Positions 37,175-46,284 of a stretch of DNA of 64,000 nt are shown piece after piece (within the stretch, counting starts at the first letter, position 1; each line of letters begins with the position of its first letter). Origin of the DNA: Chitinophaga pinensis (GTDB lineage Bacteria; Bacteroidota; Bacteroidia; Chitinophagales; Chitinophagaceae). Position numbers and translations under genes: made by a program. The notes below the pieces were generated by a model. That model made no database searches and was not told the DNA's origin. It worked only from the letters and a program-made list of their open reading frames with translations. The DNA is taken from assembly GCA_945872085.1 (NCBI GenBank), contig CAMBYG010000003.1:1-64000 (forward strand). Reading direction: 5' to 3'.

Positions 37175-38116
37175 TTAAATTTTTATGGGATTATTAGCAA
37201 TGCTTAAAAATTCATTCCAAATTTCTGCTACAATTTCTTTGGCTGGCTTTATGTCTTTGATCATGCTACTTACCTGCCCTATTTCTAATTCTCCTTCTTC
37301 CAGATCTCCTTCAAACATCCCTTTTTTGGCTCTTCCTCTGCCTAATAAATTAGTTAATGCTTCTTTAGAAGCTCCAGCCAGTTCTGCTTCTTGTACTTTT
37401 GTTGCAAATATATTTTTCAATAATCGAACTGGGGTAAGTTCTTTTAATGACAATTTGGTATCACCTTCTTGCGCATTCAGAATAGCTTTTTTAAATGCCA
37501 TATGACTGCTCGATTCCTCACTACATACAAAGCGCGAACCAATTTGAACTGCCTCAGCTCCTAATACCATAGCTGCATACATTGATTTGCCACTAGCTAT
37601 GCCGCCCGCAGCTATTACAGGAATAGCAACTGCATCACACACAGCAGGTATTAAGCACAATGTTGTAGTTTCTTCTCTTCCGTTATGCCCACCAGCTTCA
37701 AAACCTTCTGCAACAATTGCATCTACCCCAGCTTCTTGAGCTTTTAAGGCAAACTTAGAGCTCGATACTACATGCACAACCTTTATGCCTTGTTCTTTTA
37801 ATAAATGGGTATAGGTTTTAGGATTTCCTGCTGAAGTAAAAATAATAGGTACTTTTAATTTGATTATTGTTTGAATGTGTTGATCGATATCTGGATATAA
37901 TAGGGGAAGATTAACAGCAAATGGTTTTGAAGTAGCCTGTTGGCATTTTTTTATTTGCTCTTCCAAAACATCCGGATACATACTTCCAGCGCCAATAATA
38001 CCAAGACCTCCGGCATTACTAACGGCAGCCGCTAATTCCCAACCCGAAGCCCAAATCATACCCGCCTGAATGATGGGTTTTTCTATATTAAATAAGCTAC
38101 AAATTCTATTTTGCAT
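37175..38116 (-). CDS. nitronate monooxygenase / 2-nitropropane dioxygenase family protein
   Basis: A 313-residue FMN-dependent TIM-barrel protein. It shows PIIQAGMIWASGWELAAAVS, NAGGLGIIGAGSM, VDAIVAEGFEAGGHNGR (phosphate-binding Gly/His region), IPVIAAGGIASG and AVQIGSRFVCSEES. The family includes nitronate monooxygenases and FabK enoyl-ACP reductases, which share these motifs. Substrate is therefore open. It lies in the minus-strand run between the nucleotidyltransferase and the small secreted protein. Confidence 0.86.
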   Translation of the reverse strand: MQNRICSLFNIEKPIIQAGMIWASGWELAAAVSNAGGLGIIGAGSMYPDVLEEQIKKCQQATSKPFAVNLPLLYPDIDQHIQTIIKLKVPIIFTSAGNPKTYTHLLKEQGIKVVHVVSSSKFALKAQEAGVDAIVAEGFEAGGHNGREETTTLCLIPAVCDAVAIPVIAAGGIASGKSMYAAMVLGAEAVQIGSRFVCSEESSSHMAFKKAILNAQEGDTKLSLKELTPVRLLKNIFATKVQEAELAGASKEALTNLLGRGRAKKGMFEGDLEEGELEIGQVSSMIKDIKPAKEIVAEIWNEFLSIANNPIKI

Positions 38117-38127
38117 AGTCTTTAAAG

Positions 38128-39126
38128 TTAACCTAAATCAATTTCAGTATTATCACCAATATTTAAACTCTGACTTAATCCACTTACTGCAGCATCATTT
38201 CCAATTATAGACGAGTGCAAAACCACTTCTTTTAATTCGGCAAAGGAACCAATTATACTATCTTTAATAATCGCAGAATGAATGGTAGTATTTTCTCCAA
38301 TAGTTACGTTAGGACCTATGATAGAATGGGTAATTTTACATCCTTCTGCGATACTAACTGGTTGTATAATAACCGTAGTATCTTGATTTATTATAGCTGA
38401 TACGGGCTGTTGCTCATACTGCTGTTTCAACAAGAGTGCATTGGTAGACAATAAGGTATCTTTCTTGCCACAATCAAACCAATTATTTACTTTAAAGGCA
38501 TCAAAAACAATTCCTTGTTCTATCATTTTTTGAATAGCATTCGTTAAATGATATTCACCTTGCAAATGCACATTTTCTTGCATATCCTTATCTAGAATTG
38601 CATATAACTGAGGGGTTTCTTTTATATAATACACACCCACCATAGCCATATTACTTTTGGGAATGAGTGGCTTTTCTACCACTTTCATTACCCGATCTAA
38701 TTCATCTAACTCCGCTACTCCAAACAATCTTGGATCATCTACTTTCTTAACGCCAATTTGCGAAGTAGGTGAAGCAATAACTTTTTCTAAATTATAATCG
38801 CACAACGTATCGCCAAATACAATGATAACATCATCGTTTTGAACGGCCTCTTTAGTTAACCAAATCGCATGCCCTGTTCCATTTCTATCGGCTTGATTAA
38901 CGATACTGTATTTTAAATGCGGATAGTGCTTTTCTACGTAATGTTGTATTTTCTCTCCTAGATAACCTATAACAAAAACAAACTCATCTACACCTGCGGC
39001 TAGTAATTGATCTACAATTACGCTCAATATAGTTTTACCTGCAATAGGGATTAGTGCTTTTGGCTGCGTATATGTCAGAGGGCGTAATTTGGTGCCTGCA
39101 CCTGCTACCGGAATAATTGCTTTCAC
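38128..39126 (-). CDS. sugar-phosphate nucleotidyltransferase with left-handed beta-helix tail
   Basis: A 332-residue protein starting at GTG 39126. The N-terminus PVAGAGTKLRPLTYTQPKAL is the NTP-binding signature of sugar nucleotidyltransferases. Also present are FGDTLCDYN, VVEKPLIPKSNMAMVGVYYI and EYHLTNAIQKMIEQG. The C-terminal 90 residues are hexapeptide repeats (SIIGPNVTIGENTTIHSAII). It probably makes an NDP-sugar for envelope polysaccharide or glycoprotein glycosylation; the sugar is unknown. A -7 element lies 20 bases upstream, so it may head the long minus-strand run. Confidence 0.87.
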   Translation of the reverse strand: MKAIIPVAGAGTKLRPLTYTQPKALIPIAGKTILSVIVDQLLAAGVDEFVFVIGYLGEKIQHYVEKHYPHLKYSIVNQADRNGTGHAIWLTKEAVQNDDVIIVFGDTLCDYNLEKVIASPTSQIGVKKVDDPRLFGVAELDELDRVMKVVEKPLIPKSNMAMVGVYYIKETPQLYAILDKDMQENVHLQGEYHLTNAIQKMIEQGIVFDAFKVNNWFDCGKKDTLLSTNALLLKQQYEQQPVSAIINQDTTVIIQPVSIAEGCKITHSIIGPNVTIGENTTIHSAIIKDSIIGSFAELKEVVLHSSIIGNDAAVSGLSQSLNIGDNTEIDLG

Positions 39127-39146
39127 GTATAAGAAATTTAAGTAAT

Positions 39147-39154
39147 CAAAAATA
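39147..39154 (-). promoter_or_regulatory. -7 promoter element for the nucleotidyltransferase
   Basis: The minus strand reads TATTTTTG, an exact TAnnTTTG match 20 bases before the GTG start at 39126. In AT-rich DNA this alone is weak evidence. Confidence 0.42.
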
Positions 39155-39201
39155 CTAAAATAAATTAAGCTCTTTTAGGCTATTTTTCTAGCATACACAT
39201 A

Positions 39202-39231
39202 AAAAAAGTGCACCTTTTGGTGCACTTTTTT
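39202..39231 (-). terminator. terminator after the nitroreductase gene
   Basis: The stem AAAAAAGTGCACC pairs with GGTGCACTTTTTT around a TTTT loop. It lies 17 bases past the nitroreductase stop on the minus strand. Confidence 0.83.
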
Positions 39232-39248
39232 ATCTATCGATAGCCGAT

Positions 39249-39878
39249 TTATACGGTTTGAATTATAGCTTCGTAAGGCAATCTGATTTTTGGAAAATGT
39301 TGCGTTGCATCATCTGCAGAACGATAACCCAAAGAAATAGCGCATATAGCCGTTAGATTTTTTTCTTTTAAACCTAACACTTCATCATAAGCACTTGCTA
39401 CAAAACCTTCCATTGGGCAAGAATCAATTTGCTCAATAGCTGCTGCTGTAAGCAAGCTTCCCATTGCAAGATAAGCTTGACGGCTAGCCCAACCCAATTT
39501 GATTTCTTCTGTCATCATGCCCAAAAAGCCTTTCACCATGCCACTAAAGCCATCATATGCAGATATCGGCTGTCCAGAAACGCTAGCTGCATGTTGCATA
39601 AAGGCGTCTACGGATGCATCGTTTAAATTGGTTTTTGCACAAAAAACTAATAGATGAGATGAGGTAGCCACTTTTTCTTGGCCATAAGAATGCGGCACTA
39701 ATTGTTTTCTAACTTCAGGATTCTTCACCCATAAGATAACGAAAGGTTGTTGGCCCATCGATGTAGGAGCTAAATGAGCTACTTTTAATAAATGTTCGAT
39801 TTTTTCGTCTGCAACTGTTTTTTCCGGATCGAAGGCTTTTACAGCATATCGCCAATTCATGGCATCTAGTAAATTCAT
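39249..39878 (-). CDS. nitroreductase-family NAD(P)H-dependent oxidoreductase
   Basis: A 209-residue flavoprotein. It shows MNWRYAVKAFDPEKTV, HLAPTSMGQQPFVILWV (FMN-binding loop), WASRQAYLAMGSLLTAAA and SCPMEGFVASAYDEVLGLK. This is the NfsB-like nitroreductase pattern. Such enzymes reduce nitro compounds and quinones with FMN. It lies just downstream of the Crp/Fnr-family regulator on the same strand, 74 bases apart, which may control it. Confidence 0.9.
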   Translation of the reverse strand: MNLLDAMNWRYAVKAFDPEKTVADEKIEHLLKVAHLAPTSMGQQPFVILWVKNPEVRKQLVPHSYGQEKVATSSHLLVFCAKTNLNDASVDAFMQHAASVSGQPISAYDGFSGMVKGFLGMMTEEIKLGWASRQAYLAMGSLLTAAAIEQIDSCPMEGFVASAYDEVLGLKEKNLTAICAISLGYRSADDATQHFPKIRLPYEAIIQTV

Positions 39879-39952
39879 AATTTGAGTCGTTTATTTGTTG
39901 ATTGTAAAATTGCTTTTTTGATTGTTTTAAAAAAATAAGATAGCTTAAGTAT

Positions 39953-40552
39953 TTACTTGTTAGTGGAATTTAATTTCCTTCTTATCATACTTAAAAATTC
40001 AGGAGTTACGCCCAAAAAGGATGCTATTTGTAATTGTGTAATTCTGTTTTCTAAAAATCCATATTGTGCTCTAAATTCTAAAAACCGTTCGGTAGCAGTT
40101 TTGCTCAAACTAGAGATGATCCGTTGTTGTAAGTTAGCAACTCTTTTCTGTAGTAAAATCCTGAAAAATCGTTCTAATTTAGGTATCGCTTCAAATAGAT
40201 ACTCCAAATCTTCTTTACTAATACGAAGTACTTTCGTTTTTTCTACAGCCTGAATATTTAACTGAGTAGGTATATTGTGCGTACTGCTTGCAATATCGCC
40301 CACCCACCAATCTTCTATAGCAAACTGTATCAAATGGGAAAAGCCCGTATGGTCGGTATAAAAAACGAGCACACAGCCTTCTATTATAAAATTAAGTTCA
40401 TTTGAGAATTGCCCTTCGTGTAGGAAAAATTCTTTCTTTTTATATTCTAAATATTGCAATTTAGATACAAACAAATCTTGCTCTTCTTTAGTTAAACTAA
40501 CGATCTTAGAAATATTATCTAAAATCAACTGTATTCCTTGCTGCATATTCAA
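39953..40552 (-). CDS. Crp/Fnr-family transcriptional regulator
   Basis: A 199-residue protein. A cyclic-nucleotide-binding-like beta barrel (about 20-120) includes KKKEFFLHEGQFSNELNFII. A C-terminal winged helix (about 150-199) has ITQLQIASFLGVTPEFLSMI and RRKL. No Cys cluster for an FeS centre is seen, so it is not FNR-like in sensing. Short regulators of this type are frequent in Bacteroidota, often beside the oxidoreductase they control. The adjacent nitroreductase is the natural candidate target. The frame starts MNM, so codon 1 or 3 may be used. Confidence 0.88.
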   Translation of the reverse strand: MNMQQGIQLILDNISKIVSLTKEEQDLFVSKLQYLEYKKKEFFLHEGQFSNELNFIIEGCVLVFYTDHTGFSHLIQFAIEDWWVGDIASSTHNIPTQLNIQAVEKTKVLRISKEDLEYLFEAIPKLERFFRILLQKRVANLQQRIISSLSKTATERFLEFRAQYGFLENRITQLQIASFLGVTPEFLSMIRRKLNSTNK

Positions 40553-40557
40553 AAATA

Positions 40558-40589
40558 AAAAGAGTTTTGGCTTACACCAAAACTCTTTT
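40558..40589 (-). terminator. terminator between the 40611 gene and the Crp-like regulator
   Basis: The stem AAAAGAGTTTTGG pairs with CCAAAACTCTTTT around a six-base loop. It lies 21 bases past the stop of the small secreted protein gene on the minus strand and just ahead of the Crp/Fnr start. Confidence 0.78.
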
Positions 40590-40610
40590 CTTATAGTTGT
40601 ATTGATAATA

Positions 40611-40982
40611 CTAATCGAGTGTAACTACGAAAAATTTCAAGTCCATTAAAATAGGCATTAAATTAGTTTTCTTATCTTTTGCCTTTTCCGTGATATCTTT
40701 CATTAATCTCATTTCTTCTTTTATTTTTTTATCTAAGGTAGCATTAGATTTATCTGTACTTAATTTTTGCTTGTTTAAAGCTACAAAATTAGCCATCATC
40801 GTTTGCAATTGCGTATAGGTTGTTTGCATACCATCTGCATTGTTACGCTCAGTATTAGCTGCAAATTCATTGATTTTAGAAATCATTTCCATTTTTTGAT
40901 CATTATAAGACTTTGCTTGATTTTGAGCAAAAGAAGAAAGACTTAAAATTCCCATACAAAGCGCTAAAGCTATTTTTTTCAT
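40611..40982 (-). CDS. small secreted helical protein of unknown function
   Basis: A 123-residue protein with a clear signal peptide (MKKIALALCMGILSLSSFAQ). The mature part is Lys/Met-rich and predicted helical, with long stretches such as KMEMISKINEFAANTERNN and DKKIKEEMRLMKDITEKAKD. No family is recognised. It stands alone, with a terminator behind it and 47 bases to the flavin reductase stop in front. Confidence 0.65.
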   Translation of the reverse strand: MKKIALALCMGILSLSSFAQNQAKSYNDQKMEMISKINEFAANTERNNADGMQTTYTQLQTMMANFVALNKQKLSTDKSNATLDKKIKEEMRLMKDITEKAKDKKTNLMPILMDLKFFVVTLD

Positions 40983-41029
40983 ACTATTCGGTTTTATTGA
41001 TTTTGAAAATTAGTATTTAAAAGTACAAA

Positions 41030-41905
41030 TTATTTTAATAATACTTGCCATGCTTGATCAATTTTATTAGCATCTAATAGTTCTTGGGCATAGCTATGTA
41101 GTGCCCTTAAGCGCTCCTCAGAACTGGTATATCCATTAGCTAAAAGTTGGTCTAAATGTGCATCTTTAAATGCTGCATCGATACTTGGCACCGTGGTGCA
41201 ATTACCCAAAACACCTAAGTGATTGCCCGTCAATACCTTACTTAATCGAATGGAGGTTGGCAATTGATCTACGCCTATCCCTAAATTTAAATTGGGTTTA
41301 GCTACTTCAAAAACTGCATTACCACTTGCTCTGCAATAAAAATCGCCCCCCATTCTAGCTACTAAATCAATTTTATGAGGATCTATTTGCAACTGCTCAT
41401 TTAAGACCTCATCACTTATGTGCATACATACTACCTCACATATCACAAGATTACCTGCACCACCTTCTTCACCGGTAGCTTTTACTTCTAGCACTTTACA
41501 TTCTAGCTGCACGGGAGATTCTTTAACCCTAAAAGGCTTTACCAATTCAGATGCAATGGGTGTTAATCCAGCTTTTTCAAACTCATTGACTCCCCTATCG
41601 TATTCGCAGCTTGCCAAGCTCATTTGCTGCACAATGGCATAGTTGACTACATTGATAACCACTTCCTTTGTTCGAATCGCATTTTCTAACGTATGCTTAA
41701 TCGTATTATTTCGTACCCTTCTTGCAGGAGAAAAAACCAATATAGGAGGCTTACTACCAAAAACATTAAAAAAGCTAAAGGGAGATAAGTTCATATTGCC
41801 ATCTTCGTCTATCGTACTAGCAAAGCAAATAGGTCGAGGGGATATAGCGCCTAACAAATAGGCATGCAGTTGCGAAGTTTTAATTTCGGAAGGGAAAATT
41901 TTCAT
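41030..41905 (-). CDS. flavin reductase-like (flavoredoxin-type) FMN-binding protein
   Basis: A 291-residue protein. Motifs include AYLLGAISPRPICFASTIDE, LSPFSFFNVFGSKPPILVFS and IRTKEVVINVVNYAIVQQMS. These fit the flavin reductase / flavoredoxin domain. The extra C-terminal helical region (about 215-291) is usual for the long form in Bacteroidota. Physiological partner unknown. It is divergent from the MoxR gene. Confidence 0.87.
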   Translation of the reverse strand: MKIFPSEIKTSQLHAYLLGAISPRPICFASTIDEDGNMNLSPFSFFNVFGSKPPILVFSPARRVRNNTIKHTLENAIRTKEVVINVVNYAIVQQMSLASCEYDRGVNEFEKAGLTPIASELVKPFRVKESPVQLECKVLEVKATGEEGGAGNLVICEVVCMHISDEVLNEQLQIDPHKIDLVARMGGDFYCRASGNAVFEVAKPNLNLGIGVDQLPTSIRLSKVLTGNHLGVLGNCTTVPSIDAAFKDAHLDQLLANGYTSSEERLRALHSYAQELLDANKIDQAWQVLLK

Positions 41906-42051
41906 GCTACAATATTATTGAATTATACTTAAAACAAAGATTTCTATTATTATGTTTAATGATGAGCAAACGAAAACACATTGCTTTTACCCACAATTTT
42001 TTAGAAAAAGTTAAAAAATAATAGAGTGCTAGAATTTTAATGCAAACCTAT

Positions 42052-42059
42052 TACTTTTG
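42052..42059 (+). promoter_or_regulatory. -7 promoter element for the MoxR gene
   Basis: TACTTTTG is an exact TAnnTTTG match 21 bases before ATG 42081. It overlaps an alternative upstream start at 42057 and so supports the downstream one. Confidence 0.52.
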
Positions 42060-42080
42060 ATTATAAATTTTAAAGTACCT

Positions 42081-43082
42081 ATGGAACAAACAGCTTCATT
42101 AGACATTAGAGCATTAAATGAAAAAATTCATGCAAAAAGTGCCTTTATCGATTTGCTTCAAATGGAATTAAACAAATCTGTTGTTGGCCAAAAAATGATG
42201 GTAGAACGCTTATTAATAGGCCTATTAGCACAAGGGCACATCTTATTAGAAGGCGTTCCTGGATTAGCTAAAACCCTTGCTATCAAATCTATGGCGAGTG
42301 CTATAAATGGCAAGTTTGCGCGTATTCAATTTACACCCGACTTATTACCTGCAGATGTGTTGGGAACCATGATGTATAACCCTCAAGCGCACGAATTTTC
42401 TGTAAGAAAAGGTCCCATCTTTGCAAATTTCATATTAGCCGATGAGATTAATAGGGCTCCGGCAAAAGTTCAAAGTGCTTTATTAGAAGCCATGCAAGAA
42501 CGTCAAGTTACTATTGGAGATACTACTTATCCATTACAAGAACCTTTCTTAGTTTTAGCTACGCAAAACCCTATTGAGCAAGAAGGTACTTATGAATTAC
42601 CAGAAGCACAGGTAGATCGTTTCATGTTGAAAGTAGTGATTACCTATCCTCAAAAAGAAGAAGAGCGGGCTATTATTCGTCAAAATTTGCAAGCTATACC
42701 TGCCAAAATTAATGCGGTGGTAAGCACCGAAGAAATTTTAGAAGCTAGAGCATTAGTTCGTGAAATTTATATGGATGAAAAAATCGAACAATATATTTTA
42801 GACATCGTATTTGCAACGCGTTTCCCTGAACAATATAAATTAGCTCATCTTAAAAATTGGATTAGCTTTGGGGCATCTCCAAGAGCCAGTATAAGTTTGG
42901 CCTTGGCTGCAAAAGCTTATGCATTCATTAAGCGCAGAGGCTATGTAATCCCTGAAGACATAAGAGCGGTATGCGCAGATGTGATGCGACATAGAATTGG
43001 TGTAACTTACGAAGCGGAAGCAGAAAATAAAACAAGCGTAGATATTTTACATGAAATATTAAATGCCGTAGAAGTACCTTAG
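42081..43082 (+). CDS. MoxR-family AAA+ ATPase
   Basis: A 333-residue protein from ATG 42081 (MEQTASLDIRALN). It has Walker A EGVPGLAKT (about 57-65), Walker B FILADEINRAPAKVQ, the sensor segment VLATQNPIEQEGTYELPEAQ and the C-terminal lid FGASPRASISLALAAKAYA. MoxR proteins usually act as chaperones for a VWA-domain partner and lie upstream of DUF58 and BatA/BatB genes. None of those follow here: a terminator comes directly after, so this gene is a monocistron. Confidence 0.93.
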   Translation: MEQTASLDIRALNEKIHAKSAFIDLLQMELNKSVVGQKMMVERLLIGLLAQGHILLEGVPGLAKTLAIKSMASAINGKFARIQFTPDLLPADVLGTMMYNPQAHEFSVRKGPIFANFILADEINRAPAKVQSALLEAMQERQVTIGDTTYPLQEPFLVLATQNPIEQEGTYELPEAQVDRFMLKVVITYPQKEEERAIIRQNLQAIPAKINAVVSTEEILEARALVREIYMDEKIEQYILDIVFATRFPEQYKLAHLKNWISFGASPRASISLALAAKAYAFIKRRGYVIPEDIRAVCADVMRHRIGVTYEAEAENKTSVDILHEILNAVEVP

Positions 43083-43102
43083 ACAACATAAAAAATACTA
43101 TC

Positions 43103-43141
43103 ATAAGCGACTTCCTAAACAAAGAAGTCGCTTATTTTTTT
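43103..43141 (+). terminator. intrinsic terminator after the MoxR gene
   Basis: The stem ATAAGCGACTTC pairs with GAAGTCGCTTAT around a nine-base loop, followed by a run of T. It begins 20 bases after the MoxR stop. Confidence 0.85.
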
Positions 43142-43196
43142 TACAGCAACAGTTTTCATAACTTGCTTATTATTAACCTAGCATATTATTTTAAAA

Positions 43197-43895
43197 ATGA
43201 GTTTACATAAAGTGATAGCAAATGCCGACGAAGCTGTCAAAGCAATTCAATCTGGTCAAACCCTTTTATTAGGTGGCTTTGGATTGTGTGGCATACCCGA
43301 AAATTGCATAGCAGCATTGGTAAAAAAAGGAGTTGATCAACTGACCTGTATTTCCAATAATGCCGGAGTAGATGATTTTGGCATTGGATTGCTATTGCAA
43401 ACCAAACAAGTTAAAAAAATGATTGCTTCTTATGTTGGTGAAAACGATGAATTTGAACGACAATTACTAAGTGGCGAATTAGAAGTAGAATTAATTCCGC
43501 AAGGCACCTTAGCAACTAGATGTATGGCCGCAGGCTATGGCATGCCCGCAATTTATACCCCAGCAGGTGTAGGTACCGAAGTTGCTGAAGGCAAAGAAGT
43601 ACGCAACTTTAACGGGAAAGACTATTTATTGGAATACGCATTTGATGCCGATTTCGCCATAGTAAAAGCTTGGAAAGGCGACACAAAAGGGAACTTGATT
43701 TTTAAAGATACCGCACGCAATTTCAATCCATTAATGGCTATGGCAGGAAAAGTAACTATAGCCGAGGTAGAGCATTTAGTAGAAGCTGGAAGCTTAGATC
43801 CAAATGATATTCATACGCCTGGCATATATGTAGATTATATTTTCCAAGGTGTAGATTATGAAAAACGAATTGAAAAAAGAACGGTAAGAAATTAA
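43197..43895 (+). CDS. 3-oxoacid CoA-transferase, subunit A
   Basis: A 232-residue protein. Motifs are [58 protein letters not shown] and [17 protein letters not shown]. This is the SCOT/ScoA pattern. With subunit B it moves CoA between succinyl-CoA and acetoacetate or related oxoacids. Subunit B follows after six bases. No ketone-body or butyrate genes are adjacent. Confidence 0.94.
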   Translation: MSLHKVIANADEAVKAIQSGQTLLLGGFGLCGIPENCIAALVKKGVDQLTCISNNAGVDDFGIGLLLQTKQVKKMIASYVGENDEFERQLLSGELEVELIPQGTLATRCMAAGYGMPAIYTPAGVGTEVAEGKEVRNFNGKDYLLEYAFDADFAIVKAWKGDTKGNLIFKDTARNFNPLMAMAGKVTIAEVEHLVEAGSLDPNDIHTPGIYVDYIFQGVDYEKRIEKRTVRN

Positions 43896-43901
43896 ACAAT
43901 T

Positions 43902-44558
43902 ATGGCATTAACGAAAGAGCAAATTGCTAAACGTATAGCACAAGAATTGCAAGACGGTTTTTATGTAAATCTTGGAATTGGCATTCCTACTCTGGTAGCC
44001 AATTATATACCTGAAGGTATAGAAGTGGAACTGCAAAGTGAAAATGGCCTATTGGGTATGGGCCCCTTCCCAATAGCAGGCGAAGAAGATGCAGATTTAA
44101 TTAATGCTGGGAAACAAACGATTACCACCCTGCCCGGCTCTGTTTTTTTTGATAGCGCTATGAGCTTTGGCATGATTCGAGCTGGCAAGGTAGACCTAAC
44201 TGTTTTGGGCGCTATGGAAGTAGCAGAAAACGGCGACATTGCCAACTGGAAAGTACCGGGTAAAATGGTAAAGGGTATGGGAGGTGCTATGGATCTTGTT
44301 GCTTCAGCTAAAAACATTATTGTAGCGATGCAGCATACCGACAAAGCCGGCAATTCTAAATTATTAGCAAGTTGCAGTTTACCAATTACAGGCCGTGCTT
44401 GTGTAAAGAAAATTGTAAGCGACTTGGGTGTTTTTGATATAACCGAAAATGGATTTGTATGTATAGAACATGCGCCGGGTGTTAGTATTGAAGAAATTAA
44501 GGCTAAAACAGCAGGTCAGCTTAGTATTCATCCATCTATAAAAGAAATGAACGTATAA
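43902..44558 (+). CDS. 3-oxoacid CoA-transferase, subunit B
   Basis: A 218-residue protein. It shows YVNLGIGIPTLVANYIPEGI, the catalytic Glu in LQSENGLLGMGPFP, LPGSVFFDSAMSFGMIRAG and VPGKMVKGMGGAMDLVA. This matches ScoB of succinyl-CoA:3-oxoacid CoA-transferase. The active-site Glu forms the CoA thioester intermediate. It is followed two bases later by an unrelated-looking secreted protein gene on the same strand. Confidence 0.94.
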   Translation: MALTKEQIAKRIAQELQDGFYVNLGIGIPTLVANYIPEGIEVELQSENGLLGMGPFPIAGEEDADLINAGKQTITTLPGSVFFDSAMSFGMIRAGKVDLTVLGAMEVAENGDIANWKVPGKMVKGMGGAMDLVASAKNIIVAMQHTDKAGNSKLLASCSLPITGRACVKKIVSDLGVFDITENGFVCIEHAPGVSIEEIKAKTAGQLSIHPSIKEMNV

Positions 44559-44560
44559 GC

Positions 44561-45856
44561 ATGCGTCCTAAAATCTGGTTTGCCTCGCTTTTAATAATAG
44601 TATGTTGCTTTAGCTTATTTCAAAGTATAGCGCAACGCAAAGAAGGCATGACCGGATGGAAAGGTAAAGACAGAGGTGAAGGAGAACATATTAGCAAAAT
44701 CTTACGTTGCCTTCAACGGGAAGAGCTCATGAATTATACTCAAATCTTTCCTTCTGTTGAAAATATGTCGAGATGGATTATTGAAGTCTCTCCTCCACGA
44801 TCCAGCGCTTATCAAAAAGCCGTTTTTTATCTCAATAAACCAGAATTATTACACATCATGGATACGAGTATTCGCAACGCTCGTAAAAAGGAGTTCAATA
44901 AACTATTGCACAAAGCAGAAAATATTGGATTGCACTGGAGCAAAACAATACTTTTAAACTACGAATTAGAGCGAATGAAAAAAACACGGGATACCGTGTT
45001 GGAAAAAATAGCCCCAGAGCGCTTCTTAGGTTATGTATTTGTAAAAGATCAAATTACGGATTCTATATATTGTTTTACCGTTAGTGATTTGCAAATGATA
45101 AAAGGCAAATGGTATGGTGGCTATTTAAAAAACTTATTTAAGGCAGATACTAAAGCAGAATATGAGCTGCAAAGAATGTTAGAAGAAAAATTCTATGCAA
45201 AATTAGCGCACAGTAAAAAAGATTCTGTCAATTTAATTATTGATAGCTTAGACGATTCTAGAAATGATTTTATTGTAGCCAGAAAATATTATGAGGGTAC
45301 TTTAGATGGCTTTATTCCAATTGAATTATATATTCGATACATCAAAGATACTTGCGCAGAGGATGTTTGCAGATACGAAGCCTTATATAAATTTGGTGAC
45401 AATGAAGATTTTATATCCCTTAGAGTAAGTAAAAAAGAAAAAGAATGGACTTTTAAAGAGGACAAGTACAATGCATTTATGCAACTTACGCTCGGCAAAA
45501 TAAAATATACCGGTATTTGGAACGACCCCGCTGAACATATTAAATATAAAGCGGTGCTCACCGAGCTAGAAGAATTACCTGAAGAAACAAAAGACCTAGA
45601 TGCCGATCTCGACCAAGCTATTGTAGAACGTATGCAGGCGATTGCAAATGGCGAAGAGCTTGATAAAGAGGTAGAAATTGACAATGCAGAACCTTCAGGA
45701 AAAATACAAGAGCAAGTAGAACCTAAAAAAGAGAATAAAATAGAAGATACCCCCACTAAAGATAAAAAAGCTGACAAAAAGAAAAAAGAAGACAAAAAGA
45801 AAGACAAGCCTAAAAAAGAACGAAAAGAACCTGCACTCCTAGATGATGGATTATAA
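44561..45856 (+). CDS. secreted protein of unknown function with charged Lys/Glu tail
   Basis: A 431-residue protein. The N-terminus is a signal peptide (WFASLLIIVCCFSLFQSIAQ). Residues of about 30-345 form a mixed alpha/beta region without recognised motifs. The last 75 residues are extremely charged (runs of KKEDKKKDKPKKERKE) and probably disordered. It starts two bases after the CoA-transferase B subunit and its end overlaps the arfB start by 14 bases, so translation may be coupled. An antisense Ser-rich frame over the tail is a mirror of the Lys/Glu codons and was discarded. Confidence 0.65.
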   Translation: MRPKIWFASLLIIVCCFSLFQSIAQRKEGMTGWKGKDRGEGEHISKILRCLQREELMNYTQIFPSVENMSRWIIEVSPPRSSAYQKAVFYLNKPELLHIMDTSIRNARKKEFNKLLHKAENIGLHWSKTILLNYELERMKKTRDTVLEKIAPERFLGYVFVKDQITDSIYCFTVSDLQMIKGKWYGGYLKNLFKADTKAEYELQRMLEEKFYAKLAHSKKDSVNLIIDSLDDSRNDFIVARKYYEGTLDGFIPIELYIRYIKDTCAEDVCRYEALYKFGDNEDFISLRVSKKEKEWTFKEDKYNAFMQLTLGKIKYTGIWNDPAEHIKYKAVLTELEELPEETKDLDADLDQAIVERMQAIANGEELDKEVEIDNAEPSGKIQEQVEPKKENKIEDTPTKDKKADKKKKEDKKKDKPKKERKEPALLDDGL

Positions 45857-46256
45857 AATTGAAGGCATAGAGCGAGAGGTGTTTTTTAAGACGGCCAGAA
45901 GTGATGGTAAAGGTGGACAACATGTAAACAAGGTGGAAACGAAAGTGGAGGCTTGGTGGCCAGTAACTCAAACAAGCTTGTTGAGTAATGATGAAAAAGA
46001 ACGCATCCTTCAAAAATTAGCTCATAAAATTAATAAAGCAGGCTATTTAGTTTGTGTTGCCAGCGATACCCGATCGCAATTAGAGAATAAATTAATTGCA
46101 CTAAAAAAAATACAACTACTAATTGCGCAAAGCTTAATCGTACCCAAAAAACGAAAAAACACAAAGCCCACAAAAGGGAGTATAGAAAAGCGATTGGATA
46201 GTAAAAAGAAACAAAGCGCTAAAAAAAGCAATAGAAGCGCTACAGATTGGAAATAA
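45843..46256 (+). CDS. arfB: peptidyl-tRNA hydrolase ArfB-type ribosome rescue factor
   Basis: A 137-residue protein with the release-factor catalytic loop in FKTARSDGKGGQHVNKVETK (GGQ near residues 24-26). A helical core and a basic C-terminal tail follow (KKRKNTKPTKGSIEKRL, then KKKQSAKKSNRSATDWK). The small size and tail fit ArfB/YaeJ, which frees stalled ribosomes by inserting its tail in the mRNA channel. The start overlaps the preceding gene by 14 bases. Codons 1 and 2 are both Met. Confidence 0.9.
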   Translation: MMDYKIEGIEREVFFKTARSDGKGGQHVNKVETKVEAWWPVTQTSLLSNDEKERILQKLAHKINKAGYLVCVASDTRSQLENKLIALKKIQLLIAQSLIVPKKRKNTKPTKGSIEKRLDSKKKQSAKKSNRSATDWK

Positions 46257-46284
46257 AAAAGGTCCCCTTAGGGACCTTTTTATT
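46252..46284. terminator. bidirectional terminator between arfB and tig
   Basis: GGTCCC (46261-46266) pairs with GGGACC (46271-46276) across a four-base loop, with A and T runs on both sides. It overlaps the stop codons of both convergent genes (arfB ends 46256, tig ends 46283). Confidence 0.8.

Noticed and set aside
45289-45807. Antisense open frame of 172 codons, Ser/Leu-rich
   Set aside because: It is the reverse image of the Lys/Glu/Asp tail of the 44561-45856 gene; the sense frame has a signal peptide and sits tightly in an operon.
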